Assembly (NCBI GenBank): GCA_015231175.1
Contig: JADGBZ010000018.1
Location: 1-48,151 of the forward strand
Reading direction: 5' to 3'
Length of the DNA stretch: 48,151 nt
Source of the DNA: Magnetococcales bacterium
GTDB taxonomy: Bacteria > Pseudomonadota > Magnetococcia > Magnetococcales > DC0425bin3
Both the position numbers and the translations under genes were made by a program. Below, in pieces: positions 5,670 to 14,611 of this stretch. Within the stretch, counting starts at the first letter, position 1; each line of letters begins with the position of its first letter. The notes under the pieces are model-generated. The model had not been told where the DNA came from. It saw nothing but the letters and a program-made list of their open reading frames with translations, and searched no databases.

Positions 5670-7988
5670 ATGTCAGAACAACAAATTCCAGACGCAAATC
5701 GCTTTCAGTCCATGATGCTTTTTTGGCGTACGTTGCGTTTGGATCTCAAAATTGGTTTTGTCAGCATGGTCGTCATGTCGATCATTCTCGTGCTCTTTCA
5801 TTGGGATTCACGCAACAGCGTTCAAAATAGATTTTGGCTGCAATGGAATCAATACGCACAATCCTTGGCTGATTTGACGGCAATTTTTGTTGCCCAACCT
5901 CTTATGGACAACAATACGGCAGTCTTAAAATCTTTATCGGATCGCTTTCCGGCAAGTCACAATCAGGTTACTTCTGTTCGTTTATTGAATCAATCCGGCG
6001 CGATGGAGATCCAAACCGAACGAACCTCCAACAGCCAAAAAACCTCGGACACCCAATATTTTTTTGCAAAGATCCACTCGCCTGTCAATCCCACGGAATC
6101 CATTGGCAGTGTCGTTTTGGGTTTGACTACATCTGAAGCACAAAGCGTCATTGCCTCCCAGATGGAAGCCCTGACCTGGGACATGCTCCTTGCACTTCTG
6201 ACTTTGCTCCTGGCCGTGAATATTGTCTTCAATCGTATCGTCAGAAAACCGGTGCATTTGTTGGAGCAGCAAACAGCATCGCTGATGGATGGCGATCTCA
6301 CCCACCCCATCTCCCTGGAAAGCAGGGACGAATTGGGCAACCTGGCCCAATCCCTCGACCTGATGCGTACTCGTCTCCTGGAGTCGCATACCATGCTTGC
6401 CGATCGGAACAAAAGCCTGGAAAAGTTGTCGGGGGTTTTGGAAAATCAAGTCCAGGAGCGCACCCGGGCGTTATCCGAAAGTTATCTCCTTCTCGAACAA
6501 GAACTGACCAGGCGCCAGGAAGCCCATGCCAAGTTACGTGAGGTTCAACACCAAACCGAATTGATCCTTTCCACGGTCGGAGAGGGTATTTTCGGGGTGG
6601 ATTTGAACGGAAACATGACGTTTGTCAACGCCGCTGCGGTGCAGATGCTCGGCTGGTCTCAAGAGGAGATGCTGGGACAAAACAGTCATGAACTGCTTCA
6701 CCACACCCATCAAAACGGTCTGCCTCATCCAATCCAGACATGCCAGGTCTGCACATCCATCAGGGAGAAGAAGACCCGAAAGGCAACGAACGAGGTTTTC
6801 TGGCGCAAGGACGGCGCCAGTTTTCCCATCGAATATGCCAGTTCTCCCCTCTTCGATGGGGATGACGTGACAGGCGCCGTCGTGGTCTTCCGCGATGTGA
6901 CCGATCGAAAAATCGAGGAGGAGCGAAGTTTACACAGTCAAATTTCCCGCATCGCCGTCAGCGCCCTGTTGGAAACAGGTTTGGAAGATCTCACCCTTGT
7001 CCGGCAACTGGAGGTTGCCCTGGACATCATCCTTGCCGTCTCCTGGTTGTCCATCCTTGCGGAAGGATCCATTTTTCTGACAGATCTGGACACAGGCGAA
7101 CTGGTCATGGCTGCCCAGAGAAATCTTGCCAAACCACTTCTGGATTCTTGCGGGCGCATTCCAATCGGGCGTTGCCTGTGCGGTCGTGCGGCTGAAACAC
7201 GCCAGATTGTTTTCGTCAACCACATCGATGAACATCACGAGATCGCCTACTCCGGCATGAAGCCGCATGGGCATTATTGTGTACCCATTCTATCCAAAGG
7301 AAAGTTACTGGGTGTTTTGAATCTCTACATTCCGGATGGTTACCCGCGAAACCCTGAGGAAGATGCCTTTTTGACCACCATTGCCAACACTTTGGCAGGC
7401 ATCATCGAACGACGGCAAATCGAGGAGCATCTCAGAAATGCTGAAGAGAAATTGCGCCAGAAAGCCCATCATGACCCCCTGACAGGTCTTCCCAACAGGC
7501 TTTTTTTCCAGGAGCTTTTGCAGCGGTCGCTCGCCCAGGTCCGTCGCGAGGGGAGATCTTTGGCCGTTCTTTTCATGGATCTGGACCACTTCAAGCAAGT
7601 CAACGATACCATGGGTCACGAAGCGGGCGACCAGTTGTTGGTCGAAGTCGCCAAACGTATCTGTTCCTGCCTGCGGGAGGGAGATACGGTCGCCAGGTTG
7701 GGGGGAGATGAATTCACCCTGATATTGCAAGAACCCTCCCGTCGCGACGACATCGTCCGTGTGGTGGAAAGGATCATCGAACAAATTCGCAAACCGGTTT
7801 TGATCAAGGGCCAGCCGTGTCATGTCGGAGCCAGCATCGGCATCTCGCTCCACCCTGAACACGGACGTGACCCCGTTACCCTGCTCAAAAAAGCCGATCA
7901 GGCCATGTACCAGGCAAAAGATCACAATCGCAACGGATTTATCTTCTATGAACCCAACGCCACAGGGGAGGAAGCATCTATCGATTGA
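5670..7988 (+). CDS. Membrane-bound diguanylate cyclase with HAMP, PAS, GAF and GGDEF domains
   Basis: A 772-residue c-di-GMP synthase. Membrane segments at about 25-47 and 175-195 flank a periplasmic sensor region. These are followed by a HAMP linker (195-250), a coiled coil, a PAS domain (305-430), a GAF domain (445-600) and a C-terminal GGDEF domain. The active site is an intact GGDEF, with an inhibitory RxxD site (REGD) five residues upstream. There is no EAL domain, so it should make and not degrade c-di-GMP. The GAF domain carries a CLCGRAAE motif and a later HGHYCVPI segment, suggesting a metal or redox cofactor. Several in-frame starts exist (TTG 5625, ATG 5631, 5637, 5661); none has a strong ribosome site. 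The gene stands alone. Confidence 0.92.
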   Translation: MSEQQIPDANRFQSMMLFWRTLRLDLKIGFVSMVVMSIILVLFHWDSRNSVQNRFWLQWNQYAQSLADLTAIFVAQPLMDNNTAVLKSLSDRFPASHNQVTSVRLLNQSGAMEIQTERTSNSQKTSDTQYFFAKIHSPVNPTESIGSVVLGLTTSEAQSVIASQMEALTWDMLLALLTLLLAVNIVFNRIVRKPVHLLEQQTASLMDGDLTHPISLESRDELGNLAQSLDLMRTRLLESHTMLADRNKSLEKLSGVLENQVQERTRALSESYLLLEQELTRRQEAHAKLREVQHQTELILSTVGEGIFGVDLNGNMTFVNAAAVQMLGWSQEEMLGQNSHELLHHTHQNGLPHPIQTCQVCTSIREKKTRKATNEVFWRKDGASFPIEYASSPLFDGDDVTGAVVVFRDVTDRKIEEERSLHSQISRIAVSALLETGLEDLTLVRQLEVALDIILAVSWLSILAEGSIFLTDLDTGELVMAAQRNLAKPLLDSCGRIPIGRCLCGRAAETRQIVFVNHIDEHHEIAYSGMKPHGHYCVPILSKGKLLGVLNLYIPDGYPRNPEEDAFLTTIANTLAGIIERRQIEEHLRNAEEKLRQKAHHDPLTGLPNRLFFQELLQRSLAQVRREGRSLAVLFMDLDHFKQVNDTMGHEAGDQLLVEVAKRICSCLREGDTVARLGGDEFTLILQEPSRRDDIVRVVERIIEQIRKPVLIKGQPCHVGASIGISLHPEHGRDPVTLLKKADQAMYQAKDHNRNGFIFYEPNATGEEASID

Positions 7989-8070
7989 CGGGCTATTGTT
8001 TTCAGTATTTTCTTGTTACTGCCGGGCAGGGTACCCTGCGAGGTGTGTTGTTGTATTCAGTTGAGGCGAT

Positions 8071-9306
8071 ATGACCACAAGCGCCGTATTTTTTACCCAG
8101 TCTCTCCTGGTGATCGGGTTGCCTTATGTGGTGTGGCGACTGCCGGGTGTGCATGGCATGGTGCCATTGGTTGTGCTGCAAATTCTGCTCGGCGTGGCTA
8201 TGGGGCCTTCGGTCCTGGGTAGCGTGGCCCCAGAGACGTGGGCGACTCTGTTTGCCAACGACGCCATCAAGGGACTCACCGGTCCTGCATGGTTGGCCAT
8301 TGTTTTGTTCACTTTTCTGACGGGCCTGCACCTTGACTCCACCGAATTGAAATTGCTTGGAAAACGCTTTGCCTTTGTCAGTTTGTTCAGTTTTCTTGTA
8401 CCTTGCCTGATAGGGGGGCTGGCCGGAGCCTTCGTGGCCGAGCATTTCCCGGAAAGCATGGGCCCAAACGCCACCCGCTGGTACTTCACCATTGCCATTG
8501 GTCTGAGTAGCGGAGTGACGGCTTTGCCGGTTCTGGGCGCCATTTTGCGCGAAACGGGATTGATGGAGCATCGTCTGGGGCGTATCACTCTGGGTATGGC
8601 CGCTGTCAACGACGCCATCCTTTGGGCCATTTTAGCCGTTTTTTTAGCCGCTGCGACCAGCAGTGGGCAGGAGTTCAGTGGATCATTCTGGGCGCCACTG
8701 GCCATCGTTCCCTATCTGCTGATCATGGTTTTGGTCATCGGGCCGATGTTGCGGCGTACTTTGACCCATGAGAGCATTCGGGGAGATACCGGTTTGATTA
8801 CGGTTTGCATCTCGGTCTTCGGCTCTGCCTTGGCCACGGAGTGGATTGGACTCCATGTCGCATTGGGTGGATTCATCATCGGTGTCGTCATGCCCCGGAT
8901 CCATAAACAAACCCTGATCGATCGTCTTGAACCGCTGACTGTCGTGGTTCTGCTCCCCTTTTTCTTTGCCCTGACGGGGATGCGCACCTCCTTCGATGTC
9001 ACCTCCGATCATTTGGTCACCATCACCATGATTGTGACCGTCGTCGGGATCGTGGGCAAATTCGTCGGCACCACTTTCCCTGCGCGTTGGATCGGAGAGA
9101 GTTGGGCCGGGGCGATCAAGCTGGGTATTCTCATGCAGACCAAAGGGATGATGGAGGTCTTGATCCTGGCCATTTTTCGGGAGGCTGGCATCATTTCCGA
9201 CTCCTGTTTTTCAGCCATGATGTTCATGGCCATCATCACCACGTTTCTCACCCTGCCCATGTTGCGGGGCGTGCTGAAGCTGACAGGACAGGTTCGGAAA
9301 GCGTGA
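8071..9306 (+). CDS. Cation/proton antiporter, CPA2 (NhaP/KefB-like) membrane domain
   Basis: A 411-residue polytopic inner-membrane protein with about 12 hydrophobic segments, matching the Na+/H+ exchanger domain of the CPA2 family. Typical features include the LLGVAMGPSVLG region near the N-terminus, an Asp in the AAVNDAILWAIL helix as expected for ion binding, and the FFALTGMRTSF segment. It ends after the transporter domain and has no RCK/TrkA nucleotide-binding tail, so it is closer to simple Na+ or K+/H+ antiporters than to full KefB/C. The ATG at 8071 has GAGG just upstream. It follows the diguanylate cyclase on the same strand with an 82-base gap and converges with the HNH gene. Confidence 0.9.
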   Translation: MTTSAVFFTQSLLVIGLPYVVWRLPGVHGMVPLVVLQILLGVAMGPSVLGSVAPETWATLFANDAIKGLTGPAWLAIVLFTFLTGLHLDSTELKLLGKRFAFVSLFSFLVPCLIGGLAGAFVAEHFPESMGPNATRWYFTIAIGLSSGVTALPVLGAILRETGLMEHRLGRITLGMAAVNDAILWAILAVFLAAATSSGQEFSGSFWAPLAIVPYLLIMVLVIGPMLRRTLTHESIRGDTGLITVCISVFGSALATEWIGLHVALGGFIIGVVMPRIHKQTLIDRLEPLTVVVLLPFFFALTGMRTSFDVTSDHLVTITMIVTVVGIVGKFVGTTFPARWIGESWAGAIKLGILMQTKGMMEVLILAIFREAGIISDSCFSAMMFMAIITTFLTLPMLRGVLKLTGQVRKA

Positions 9307-9336
9307 TCCAGGTTGGCGTTTGGCCCTGTCACCCCA

Positions 9337-9624
9337 TCAACCGTCTTCCTGATGCGCTTTCCAATCTTCGGCTGGCAGATTCTGTTTTCTCTCATTGCAC
9401 ATCCGACAGGCCGGAACGCAGTTGCCGCGTGTGGAAAACCCCCCACGAATCAGGGGTCGGACGTGGTCCATGGTCAATTCGCGGGGGGGAGTACGTTGAC
9501 CGCAGTAGGCGCATTTCCCCTGGCCAACGACGTTTTTCCACCACTGGGACCGTTTGAGAAGTTTGGCTTTGCGCCGCTCCCTCTCGACGTGATCCTGATC
9601 GGCGGGTATCAATAAATGATCCAT
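9337..9624 (-). CDS. HNH endonuclease-family protein
   Basis: A 95-residue single-domain HNH protein. It has the zinc-ribbon pairs CAYC and CRMC flanking the catalytic segment MDHVRPLIRGG and the GNCVPAC loop, the usual order for this family. Such proteins cut or nick DNA, though many free-standing ones have no known role. A CCGGAG ribosome site lies about 7 bases before the ATG. The ATG overlaps the thiO stop codon by one base (TGATG), so translation is probably coupled, and it is the last gene of the argA-thiO-HNH operon. Its basic N-terminus (KAKLLKRSQWW) could contact nucleic acid. Confidence 0.88.
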   Translation of the reverse strand: MDHLLIPADQDHVERERRKAKLLKRSQWWKNVVGQGKCAYCGQRTPPRELTMDHVRPLIRGGFSTRGNCVPACRMCNERKQNLPAEDWKAHQEDG

Positions 9625-10739
9625 CAGGAAGCTCCGGCGGAGAATGGAGAGAGATCCAAGGCGGGTGCGCCACCGCTTACCAGGGTGGTGATCACCTCGG
9701 CGGTCACCGGTGTCAAAAGAATGCCGTTGCGATAGTGTCCTGTCGCATGGTAGAGCCCCTGGATCGGGCTGGCGCCGAGGAGGGGAAGACCATCAGCGGG
9801 AGAGGGACGCAATCCGGACCAGGTATCCAGAAGGCGCGCCTCCCCCAACCCCGGAACCAACTCCACGGCCATATGGGTAATGCGCTGCAATCCGGCCACG
9901 GTCACTGCCTTGTCAAATCCTCTGTCCTCCAAGGTGGACCCCAGCAAAATACGGCCATCGGGGCGGGGGACTATGTATCCCTTATAGCCATAGACCACAT
10001 GGCGAAACAGAGGAGGGCGGGTCTCCACCTGGACAATCTGGCCAGCCATGGGTTTGACGGTGGTACGCAAGGGAGGCAAGCCAGCCAGATGGGTGCTCCA
10101 GGCCCCTCCCGCCACCACCACATGAAAGGCCGGTATGCACTCGGTATCCCCTTGAACGGCGACCACCCTCTTCCCTTCCACCTGAACTCCCCGCACCCTG
10201 ATTCCTCCCCGAAACCGCCCACCGAGCCTGGCAACTGTCGCTGCCAGGGCACGGGAGAGCGCAACGGGATCCACCTGGTGATCATCGGGATAGTAGTTGG
10301 CCCCGATCAGATGAGGTGTCAAGGCTGGTTCCAGTTTCCGGGCCTCGGCACGATCCAGGAGTTCGACACGCAAACCCTGGTCGAGCATCCACTGGGCGCG
10401 TCCTGCGGCCAGACGCCCTTCACCCGGATCCAGGGCCACTTCCAGGACGCCAGATGTTTCATATCCAACGGATATGCCCGATATCTCATGAATTTCCCTG
10501 GCAAAGTCCGGGAACAATTTCCGGCTGGCCAGACAGAGTTCGAGGAAGGGGCCGGTGCCTGAAACTTCGGACTGGGCGCCCAGGATGCCAGCTGCCGCCG
10601 CCGAGGATTCAGCGCCGGGAAGGGATTTTTCCAGCAGGGTGACTGAAAAACCGGCCTGCAAAAGCCGCATGGCACAGGCACACCCAATCACGCCAGCTCC
10701 GATGATCACCACATCTTCCAAGTCAAAGCTCCCGCACAT
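9624..10739 (-). CDS. thiO: Glycine oxidase ThiO-like FAD-dependent oxidase
   Basis: A 371-residue FAD-dependent amine oxidase of the DAO family. The N-terminal dinucleotide motif is VVIIGAGVIGCACAMRL followed by the acidic LLEK. In the C-terminal half a GRILLGSTLEDRGFD segment and the final ATGHYRNGILLTPVTA are the signature of ThiO, which oxidises glycine to iminoglycine for the thiazole of thiamine. ThiO enzymes are usually 350-380 residues, as here. No other thi gene is in the window. The start overlaps the end of argA by 17 bases and the stop overlaps the HNH start, so the three are co-transcribed. Another D-amino-acid or glycine oxidase of the same fold cannot be excluded. Confidence 0.85.
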   Translation of the reverse strand: MCGSFDLEDVVIIGAGVIGCACAMRLLQAGFSVTLLEKSLPGAESSAAAAGILGAQSEVSGTGPFLELCLASRKLFPDFAREIHEISGISVGYETSGVLEVALDPGEGRLAAGRAQWMLDQGLRVELLDRAEARKLEPALTPHLIGANYYPDDHQVDPVALSRALAATVARLGGRFRGGIRVRGVQVEGKRVVAVQGDTECIPAFHVVVAGGAWSTHLAGLPPLRTTVKPMAGQIVQVETRPPLFRHVVYGYKGYIVPRPDGRILLGSTLEDRGFDKAVTVAGLQRITHMAVELVPGLGEARLLDTWSGLRPSPADGLPLLGASPIQGLYHATGHYRNGILLTPVTAEVITTLVSGGAPALDLSPFSAGAS

Positions 10740-11805
10740 TCATCCGCAGACAGTTTATAGACATTTTTCGTTCTTTATCATACCCTTGCCATTTTTCAGG
10801 AGGCACATCCTCGTGGGCAACCGGGATAAAACCGTTACGGCAAAAAAAGTCCACCACTCCCGGACGGCAGGCGCAGGCAAAAAGGTAGTGCAACCCCATA
10901 CGCCGGGCATCCCGTTTGGCTCTGGCCACAAGATGAACCCCGACACCTTCACCCTTGAAGCGGGTCATGGCGTAGAGCGAGACGATCTCACCTGCGTGAT
11001 GCTCCTTGTAGGGTTCGTGCAACAAACCGCAGACACCAGCCAGATGGCGACCGCCGATAAAGGCCCCATACCCTCCAAAAAGAACGTCGAGGAGAGCATC
11101 ATCCGAACGCCGCAAAAGATACCCTTCGCGTTCACCGCGCCGAATGATCGCCTCCACCCGGGGAAAGTCATTCAAAACGAGGGGACGAACACGACAATAA
11201 TGACGCCAGGAGAAAAAGGTACCACTCCCCTGATAGGTAAAAAGTTCCTGTCCGACATCCGCCAGGCGGCACAAACTGACTTCCGAGACGCCGCCATTCA
11301 GCAGGGCAAGGATGTGTTCAAGGACCGGGTGATTGTTTTGTGTCATGCGCCCCAACAGACGATAATTCACGTAACTCATGATGCGACCTTGGGGATCGGC
11401 CACGCCTCCACAAGAGTGTGGCAAGACCAGCCGCGAAACGCGAAAACGGGTTGTCAGTGATACGACCTGTTCCCAGAATGTTCCCATACCCTGCCCACCG
11501 ACCCCCGTCACCACCATGGACTTTTCCCCCTGACACAGGTCTTGCAATGTGTGGGAAAGGGTATTTCGACTGTGGGGTGGCTGATTTTTTGTGGCAACCC
11601 ACTCATGCAGTGCAGCACCCATCTCCAGAGTGTCGTGGTAGAGAATCCAGACACGGGCGCCTGCGGCAATCAACTCCTCCAGGACATGGCGAAAACGATC
11701 CATGGCTGCGGGCTCAACCTGACTCTCCCCCGACAGGGCAAAAGTGAGGGTTGTCCCGTGAAAGGCTGAGAGAAAAAAGGATTTTTCGGTAAATTCGTCG
11801 CTCAT
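10723..11805 (-). CDS. argA: N-acetylglutamate synthase, ArgA type (kinase-like plus GNAT domains)
   Basis: A 360-residue protein with the two-domain layout of classical ArgA. The first 200 or so residues resemble a degenerate amino-acid kinase domain, ending in LFTYQGSGTFF. The rest is a GNAT acetyltransferase with the acetyl-CoA loop region (GEGVGVHLVARAKRDARRMG), LFACACRPGVVDFFCRNGF and the closing YDKERKM segment typical of ArgA. It would make N-acetylglutamate, the first step of arginine synthesis. I chose the ATG at 11805: the open frame reaches 11901, but that extension reads through the pilin terminator. There is no strong ribosome site. An argD-like gene lies at 27297. Confidence 0.82.
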   Translation of the reverse strand: MSDEFTEKSFFLSAFHGTTLTFALSGESQVEPAAMDRFRHVLEELIAAGARVWILYHDTLEMGAALHEWVATKNQPPHSRNTLSHTLQDLCQGEKSMVVTGVGGQGMGTFWEQVVSLTTRFRVSRLVLPHSCGGVADPQGRIMSYVNYRLLGRMTQNNHPVLEHILALLNGGVSEVSLCRLADVGQELFTYQGSGTFFSWRHYCRVRPLVLNDFPRVEAIIRRGEREGYLLRRSDDALLDVLFGGYGAFIGGRHLAGVCGLLHEPYKEHHAGEIVSLYAMTRFKGEGVGVHLVARAKRDARRMGLHYLFACACRPGVVDFFCRNGFIPVAHEDVPPEKWQGYDKERKMSINCLRMNVREL

Positions 11806-11863
11806 GGCGCTGCCGGAAGACAAGGCAAAAAAAATAACCCCTCTGAAAGTACTGAGGCTTTCC

Positions 11864-11895
11864 GCAAAAGAAAACGGCCCCCGAGAGGGCCGTTT
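11864..11895 (-). terminator. Rho-independent terminator of the prepilin gene
   Basis: On the minus strand AAACGGCCC and GGGCCGTTT (11887-11895 with 11872-11880) form a 9-base perfect stem with a 6-base loop, followed by TTTTCTTTT. It lies about 30 bases after the prepilin stop and before the argA start. Confidence 0.85.
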
Positions 11896-11926
11896 CCACA
11901 CGCATCCAGGCTCGCAAAAGCAGCGA

Positions 11927-12577
11927 TTACTGGTTCATCTTCCAAACAGCCGTCACATCGATTTCCTTGGCTTCTTCCGCCGCCTTGCTGGCTGTGGCGC
12001 TGGAAGTATCAGCCCAGTCGGCGCTGCCACGGAAGTAGCCGCCGTTGTACTCGACAACACCATCAATCATGGCGTCGGTGGTGGAGCCCAGTTTCGGGGT
12101 CACGTTCTGGAGGTACATGTAGTTACCGACGATGCCGTTAACCTGGGTAGAGGTATAACGGAAGTCGATGGTCAGGAGGTGAGGAATACCGGATTGGTCG
12201 AGATAGCGGTAGATGGTCGACTTCGTGGAGTTGGTCTCGTCGGTGCCACGACCATTGCCCTGGGGCAGACGGATACCGAAGCGAATCATTTCGTTGGCGA
12301 GGGTCGATCCACCCATGGTGGTCCCCGCCGCACTGGTCTTACCACCGACGACGCCCGTCGGAGAGTCGAAGCTGTCACCGATGACGACACCCGTCCGCTC
12401 GTAGTACTGGTTGTAGGCCTGGGCCCACTGACCAACAAACTTGTTAGCGATCTTTCTGTACTCCGCGTTGCGCTGGAGATCCTTGCCCACGGCCACGGCG
12501 CCGACGATCAGGGCAATGATCGCCAACACAATGGCCAACTCGACCATGGAAAAGCCATGTTCTTTTTTGTTCGACAT
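11927..12577 (-). CDS. Type IV prepilin-like protein
   Basis: A 216-residue prepilin. The N-terminus has the short basic leader ending in Gly8 and a cleavage site before Phe9 (KEHG-FSMVE). Mature Glu5 is present, and the long hydrophobic helix ELAIVLAIIALIVGAVAVG follows. These are the recognition features for prepilin peptidase and N-methylation. The C-terminal part is Gly/Ser/Thr-rich and specific to this protein; there is no obvious Cys pair. The ATG at 12577 has AAGGAG about 11 bases upstream. It stands alone with its own terminator, which suits an abundantly expressed major pilin or pseudopilin. Two pilus/secretion-like genes begin on the other strand at 13202. Confidence 0.93.
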   Translation of the reverse strand: MSNKKEHGFSMVELAIVLAIIALIVGAVAVGKDLQRNAEYRKIANKFVGQWAQAYNQYYERTGVVIGDSFDSPTGVVGGKTSAAGTTMGGSTLANEMIRFGIRLPQGNGRGTDETNSTKSTIYRYLDQSGIPHLLTIDFRYTSTQVNGIVGNYMYLQNVTPKLGSTTDAMIDGVVEYNGGYFRGSADWADTSSATASKAAEEAKEIDVTAVWKMNQ

Positions 12578-13201
12578 GTTGGAACGTCTCCTTAGTTTGT
12601 CCGACCTTTTAATGATACCTATGGGAGGAAAAGCTCCCACCACCCGAGGTACGAACGGCGAGACAACGGGACGCATCCCGTCGCCTGAAGCCGCCGCACT
12701 CCATACCCAAGTGCAGATCCCTTTCGCTGATCCTAGGGCAGGACGACACCCCATGTCAAGAGGTTTCTCCGATGAAACCCACGCCGTGCTCGCCTGCCCC
12801 GGGTCCGCAACCCCTAAATCTCCCAGCAATTTTCAGACCAGAAATTAAATCTTTCCAAAAGCCGAAACCCCGACACAATGGCACCCTTTGGTTCACCAGA
12901 GTTGGTATTAAAAATGCTCACGGATCTTGCCGGCTCAGAAGTCGGCAACCCCACCTGAACGACCTAACTGGGGAGTGGCCGTGTCAGCGATAATTGATAA
13001 TTTACCTGGAGAAGTGACCGGCAATTTGCTAGCATGGCGGGGTTATCTGTTACCCAGTTGAGCGCGTGGTTGCCCTGCCCTCCTGGTAGACGCGGTTCTC
13101 GTCAGGCTCGGGCACCGTCAATCTCAGGCCCCGTCAATCTCAGGCCCCGTCGAGCTCGGAATAATGTCGGGGCGTGGCTTGTTTGTCTGGAGTGAATCCG
13201 C
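12578..13201. other. Gene-free region between divergent prepilin and envelope genes
   Basis: A 624-base divergent regulatory region. On the minus strand it contains a good promoter (12730-12759) giving a prepilin leader of roughly 145 bases, with a small ACGGGA-tgcg-TCCCGT hairpin near 12665-12680. Near 13110-13150 the block CCCCGTCAATCTCAGG is repeated in tandem with variations, just upstream of the gene at 13202. An inverted pair, TTGCCGG and CCGGCAA, occurs around 12930 and 13020. I found no gene and no known riboswitch. Confidence 0.5.
12730..12759 (-). promoter_or_regulatory. Sigma-70-type promoter for the prepilin gene
   Basis: On the minus strand TTGACA (12754-12759) and TAGGAT (12730-12735) are separated by 18 bases. 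The -35 is a perfect consensus and the -10 matches four of six bases. Transcription would start near 12722 and leave a leader of about 145 bases ahead of the ATG at 12577. Confidence 0.6.
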
Positions 13202-13717
13202 ATGATCAATCGCATCGTCCTGTTCGTGTTGTCCATCCTGGGTGCCGGCGCACTCCCTTACGTCCTGACCCTGACCATGGATTCATACAGTGAGTACAAC
13301 CAGGCCAACAAGAGCTTGGTTGTTGTCAAGGAACATCAGGCCACCATCGAGAGGTACCGGAGTCAGGCCGCGACCTACAAATCCTTCATGAAGGAGGTCG
13401 ATGTCTTCTTGGCGGAAGCAAAAAGCCGGGACACTTCGGAAGGGGACTGGATTTCATTCAAAATCGACAATGTGTCCCGCGTCCTTGATGCCAACGACTT
13501 TCGCCTGGTCATCGCCAACATCATGCATGGGAACGACTACTACTTCAGTCCGGAGCGTATCGAAATCCTGACTGACATTTCCGACGAATTTGACAAGCTA
13601 ATCAAGGCTAACAAGAGTTTGAAGGTTGCCGGTACGGATTCCAAGGACACCCCCCAGGGAGCACAGGTCATCATGACCATAAAGGGAGAGTATCTGGTCG
13701 CCAAGAAGCGTGTCTGA
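13202..13717 (+). CDS. Membrane-anchored protein of pilus/secretion type, function unknown
   Basis: A 171-residue protein with one N-terminal hydrophobic segment (about 5-24) and a long polar, helix-rich domain (about 30-75 looks coiled coil), followed by an alpha/beta C-terminal part. This single-TM plus coiled-coil layout recalls PilO, GspM or MshJ-type inner-membrane assembly proteins, but I see no signature that fixes the family. GGAG lies about 10 bases before the ATG. It is followed after 108 bases by another envelope protein gene and is divergent from a prepilin gene, so a role in pilus or pseudopilus assembly is a reasonable guess. Confidence 0.7.
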   Translation: MINRIVLFVLSILGAGALPYVLTLTMDSYSEYNQANKSLVVVKEHQATIERYRSQAATYKSFMKEVDVFLAEAKSRDTSEGDWISFKIDNVSRVLDANDFRLVIANIMHGNDYYFSPERIEILTDISDEFDKLIKANKSLKVAGTDSKDTPQGAQVIMTIKGEYLVAKKRV

Positions 13718-13825
13718 ACGTCTTGCTCATCTCTGGCCATCAGGCCCGTCTGTCATCTTTTCCTTCAAGTGGTGGCGTCAGGATGGTCCTGGTCCCCCGA
13801 AAGCGCATCTGGTTGGGTAAAGCAT

Positions 13826-14530
13826 ATGAAAAACAACTCCTTCGGTCTGGTATCGGTCATCCTTCTCGGTTTCTCCTGTGCCGGTGTTGCCGCTCAGCAG
13901 GGGTATAGAGTCGCCCTGGGGGAAGATCTCTCCGGTGAGAAAACCGAGGCCATGGTGGCCCCGAAAAGTGAGGACGAGGCGGCAAAGGTTCCCAATATAG
14001 ATGAGGTGCTTCGGGCCAGAATCGGCCAGCTGCAACCCAGACTCAGCCAACTGCACAATCCAAAGCAGGTCGCCGCTGGCGACGTCAACCTGAAACTGGT
14101 CGGCTTCTCCCTTCAGGCCTTGGAACAGTCTGAGCGTATCCTCAACCAAACGAATGAGGATTATCGGGAAAGAATCATTTCCATGGCCTATGTCGCTGGA
14201 GAGAACCGCTTTGCCGTCATCGATGGGCGTTTGTATCGAGAAGGCGATGACTTCGGCGATACCGGCGCCAAGATTCGGACCATTCACGCCGACAAGGTGT
14301 TGATCGCCGGGCGTGACGTTCGTCAATGGCTTGACGTGCTTAACCCTGTCGATCCTGTCAAAGCTGCGCCTGTGACCCAGGCGGTAGCCACGAAGGCAGC
14401 GACAGCCGCAGAATCGGGTGCGCCCACCACCGCAGCCGCCGCCAAGGAAAAGCCCGCCAGCTCTGTTGAGGAAGGCGTTCAAGCCCTCAAAGGCTACAAT
14501 GACATGATGAAAGCCCTGCAGGGCCAATGA
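13826..14530 (+). CDS. Exported protein with a C-terminal domain like GspB/MshK/PilP
   Basis: A 234-residue exported protein. Residues 1-25 are a signal peptide with a likely cleavage after AGVAA; a Cys in the hydrophobic core does not form a canonical lipobox. The middle region is helical. Around residues 115-160 a segment with FAVIDGRLYREGDDFG and later KIRTIHADKVLIAG has the strand pattern of the small beta domain of GspB, MshK or PilP-type secretion and pilus proteins. An Ala/Thr-rich linker and a short helical tail follow. The ATG at 13826 has only a weak ribosome site (GGGTAAAG). The gene follows the single-TM protein at 13202 and probably shares its transcript. Confidence 0.75.
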   Translation: MKNNSFGLVSVILLGFSCAGVAAQQGYRVALGEDLSGEKTEAMVAPKSEDEAAKVPNIDEVLRARIGQLQPRLSQLHNPKQVAAGDVNLKLVGFSLQALEQSERILNQTNEDYRERIISMAYVAGENRFAVIDGRLYREGDDFGDTGAKIRTIHADKVLIAGRDVRQWLDVLNPVDPVKAAPVTQAVATKAATAAESGAPTTAAAAKEKPASSVEEGVQALKGYNDMMKALQGQ

Positions 14531-14611
14531 GCTGACGCACTCTTGCCGCTGCTTGATAAGCCGGTTCGTTGGGCTTTCGTGGCGTGGCTGAAACAATGAT
14601 CATGGCCAAAT

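Noticed and set aside
12578-12829. 84-residue N-terminal extension of the prepilin
   Set aside because: A proper leader peptide with a ribosome site starts at 12577, and a promoter lies within the extension.
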